A program made the translations under genes and the position numbers. This document shows, one piece after another, positions 6,522 to 7,812 of a stretch of 7,812 nucleotides of DNA; position 1 is the stretch's first letter; the number at the start of each line of letters is the position of its first letter. The stretch lies in the NCBI GenBank assembly GCA_050945135.1, contig JBMNSJ010000064.1, positions 1-7,812 of the forward strand, given 5' to 3'. This DNA is from WRIS01 sp050945135 (GTDB lineage: Bacteria > Actinomycetota > Coriobacteriia > Coriobacteriales > Eggerthellaceae). The notes under the pieces were generated by a model. It was given only the letters and a program-made list of their open reading frames with translations. It was not told the DNA's origin and searched no databases.

Positions 6522-7577
6522 GTGAGCGCCTTCTGTATGGAATTGGTAGCGTTTGTGTCATGTTTCCGCATGCTTTCTGTAGTAACTCGCAGATACCATG
6601 AAATCATGTTGAAAACACTTAGTCACATCTCTGCCTTGCAATTTTGGAGGCTTTTCCGCGCATTCTGCTATCAGACCGAGGCGCTGTCCCACGCGAAAGG
6701 ATTTCTAACGAAGCGAGTTCGACCCCTCTCTAACGATACAAATGTCCCCTCTTACATAGATAGGCCTCTTCATGTCTTGACAGCCAAAGCTTCTCTTAGG
6801 CAAGAATCAAAGCACTTAAGATTCCATGTTTGGAGTGGCCCTTTACCGAAGGGCTGCATCCACGATACCGGAAATGGATACTACGTGAGCTCACCTGAGT
6901 TTTGCTTTCTTCAAATGGCTCGCACCATGGACCTCCCAGCACTTATTGCACTCGGTTTCGAACTGTGCGGATTCTATGCGTTTGTCAATGGCGAACTCGT
7001 TCCTTGCACCCCCTTAACAACGGTTGCTCGTCTCTCCTCGTTTCTCACAAAAATGGCGGGGTCTCATGGAACGCTTCGCGCACGAAAAGCCCTACGATTT
7101 ATCGCCGAGAAATCCGCATCGCCTATGGAAACAACTCTCGTAATGCTGCTCTGCCTACCTTATAGAATGGGAGGATACGGACTGGACTTTCCTTCCCTAA
7201 ACCACCGAATTGATGTCTCTAAAAAGGTTCTTCATTCTGCTTCTGATTTCTACGTTTGCGACTTGCTCTGGCCAAGTGCAAAATTCGCGTTGGAGTACGA
7301 CAGCGACGCGTTTCATACCGGATCTGATCGAATAAACAAAGACTCCATTCGGAGAAGCGACCTCCATCTTGCGGGAATTATCGTGGTCTCCGTCACGCGT
7401 CAACAAGTCAAAAGTTACACGGAACTTGAAAAGCTTGCCCATCTTGTTGCCGAGGCGCTCGGGAAACGTCTTTGCTATAAGCAGCCTCAGTTTTCTCAGG
7501 CGTGCTTTGCGCTACGCAAGGCCCTCTTTGACTTTCATCAAAATGAAACGCAAGCGATTGATAGCTATATCTCTTAA
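6522..7577 (+). CDS. Predicted endonuclease-domain protein (AbiEi-like region plus Vsr/DUF559-type fold)
   Basis: Up to 351 residues. The first half has the layout seen before DUF559 domains in actinobacteria: ALQFWR near the start, then LHVLTAKASLRQ, FHVWSGPLPKG, and NGYYVSSPEFCFLQMA (S124-A133), matching the AbiEi-like 'GlpVTSPartllDlA' pattern. The second half looks like a Vsr/DUF559 nuclease: SPMETTL with E203, VCDLLWP with D247, FALEYDSDAFHTG with E258 and D260, then RINKDSIRRSDLHLAGIIVVSVTRQQV, where the family has D..R...L...G..v...T. The acidic residues that would bind metal are present, so it may be active. Role unknown; such proteins are often listed with mobile or defence genes. 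A GTG at 6522 has AGAGGG (6507-6512) nine bases upstream; family similarity seems to start only near MLKTLSHISALQFWR, so ATG at 6606 (323 residues, no clear ribosome site) is a real alternative. It is bracketed by direct repeats. No partner gene adjoins it. Confidence 0.75.
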   Translation: MSAFCMELVAFVSCFRMLSVVTRRYHEIMLKTLSHISALQFWRLFRAFCYQTEALSHAKGFLTKRVRPLSNDTNVPSYIDRPLHVLTAKASLRQESKHLRFHVWSGPLPKGCIHDTGNGYYVSSPEFCFLQMARTMDLPALIALGFELCGFYAFVNGELVPCTPLTTVARLSSFLTKMAGSHGTLRARKALRFIAEKSASPMETTLVMLLCLPYRMGGYGLDFPSLNHRIDVSKKVLHSASDFYVCDLLWPSAKFALEYDSDAFHTGSDRINKDSIRRSDLHLAGIIVVSVTRQQVKSYTELEKLAHLVAEALGKRLCYKQPQFSQACFALRKALFDFHQNETQAIDSYIS

Positions 7578-7670
7578 ACGTAGAGTAAGCTCTTCGCGAG
7601 AAATCCCATCCTTGCGGGTAGCGCCTTGTGCTTCTTACTGTTCCACTCATTGCCGAGATGAAGTATTCTT

Positions 7671-7812
7671 CGCATCCGTGATCGCCGCCAAGGAAAAAAT
7701 TTGGCCGACAACGTTTAGTCTGCATGAGATTGAAGGTTCTGCCCGGATTTTCTGCGAACGAAAGAGTGCTTGCATATAGAAATCCCAGGTGACACAAATT
7801 CGACGACTAAGG
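7671..7812 (+). repeat. 142-bp direct repeat, right copy (cut by window edge)
   Basis: Begins 94 bases after the stop of the nuclease-like gene and is still identical to the left copy at the last base of the window, so it probably extends further. It carries the left arm of the inverted repeat at 7719-7745. Whether the right arm and another gene follow cannot be seen. The 93 bases before it (7578-7670) hold no gene or clear terminator. Confidence 0.95.

Larger units (their letters stand above)
6109..7670 (+). other. Candidate repeat-bounded cassette carrying the nuclease-like gene
   Basis: One 1562-bp unit runs from the start of the left 142-bp repeat to the base before the right copy and contains one gene (6522-7577). 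No transposase or integrase is seen inside. It could be a tandem duplication unit, a non-autonomous mobile cassette, or one member of a longer array continuing to the right. The boundary is inferred from the repeats alone. Confidence 0.45.

Noticed and set aside
7369..7779. Plus-strand frame of 136 codons linking the nuclease-like gene to the right repeat
   Set aside because: Its first half is an alternative frame of the nuclease-like gene. Only the final 35 codons, shared by both repeats, deserve attention.

Overview
The window fits an anaerobic actinobacterium of the class Coriobacteriia (Eggerthellaceae-like). This is inferred from protein content: a Tat-exported, lipid-anchored flavoprotein of the fumarate-reductase superfamily, transcribed divergently from a multi-pass membrane LuxR-type regulator, is a pairing that group carries many times per genome. 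Base composition looks moderate rather than very GC-rich. No rRNA, tRNA or housekeeping marker is present, so the genus is left open.

Layout. Positions 1-660 hold no gene I can support, only an imperfect 41-bp tandem repeat and two hairpins; the second (605-649) looks like the terminator of the first gene. The minus strand at 663-2447 encodes a 594-residue flavoprotein with twin-arginine and lipobox signals. Its short leader contains a terminator-like hairpin just before the ribosome binding site. A 234-bp divergent region separates it from a plus-strand gene (2682-4199) for a 12-helix membrane protein ending in a LuxR DNA-binding domain. Next is a plus-strand polysaccharide-flippase-like membrane protein (4350-5876), which has its own -10 box and no glycosyltransferase neighbours here.

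The right end, from about 5880, is different. A plus-strand gene (6522-7577) encodes a protein that looks like an AbiEi-like region fused to a Vsr/DUF559-type nuclease domain. It is bracketed by two direct repeats (6109-6250 and 7671-7812) that match at 141 of 142 positions, the second running off the window. The left repeat also holds one arm of a 27-bp inverted repeat (25/27 paired) whose other arm lies at 6287-6313. Repeat, gene, repeat at a period of 1562 bp looks like a duplicated or mobile cassette and is the least explained part of the window.

How the genes may work together: the membrane regulator probably senses a compound at the cell surface and controls the divergent flavoprotein, which would use that compound, or a related one, as an electron acceptor outside the membrane. 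The usual fumarate-binding residues do not seem to be kept, so the substrate is probably not fumarate. The flippase and the nuclease cassette show no functional link to this pair.
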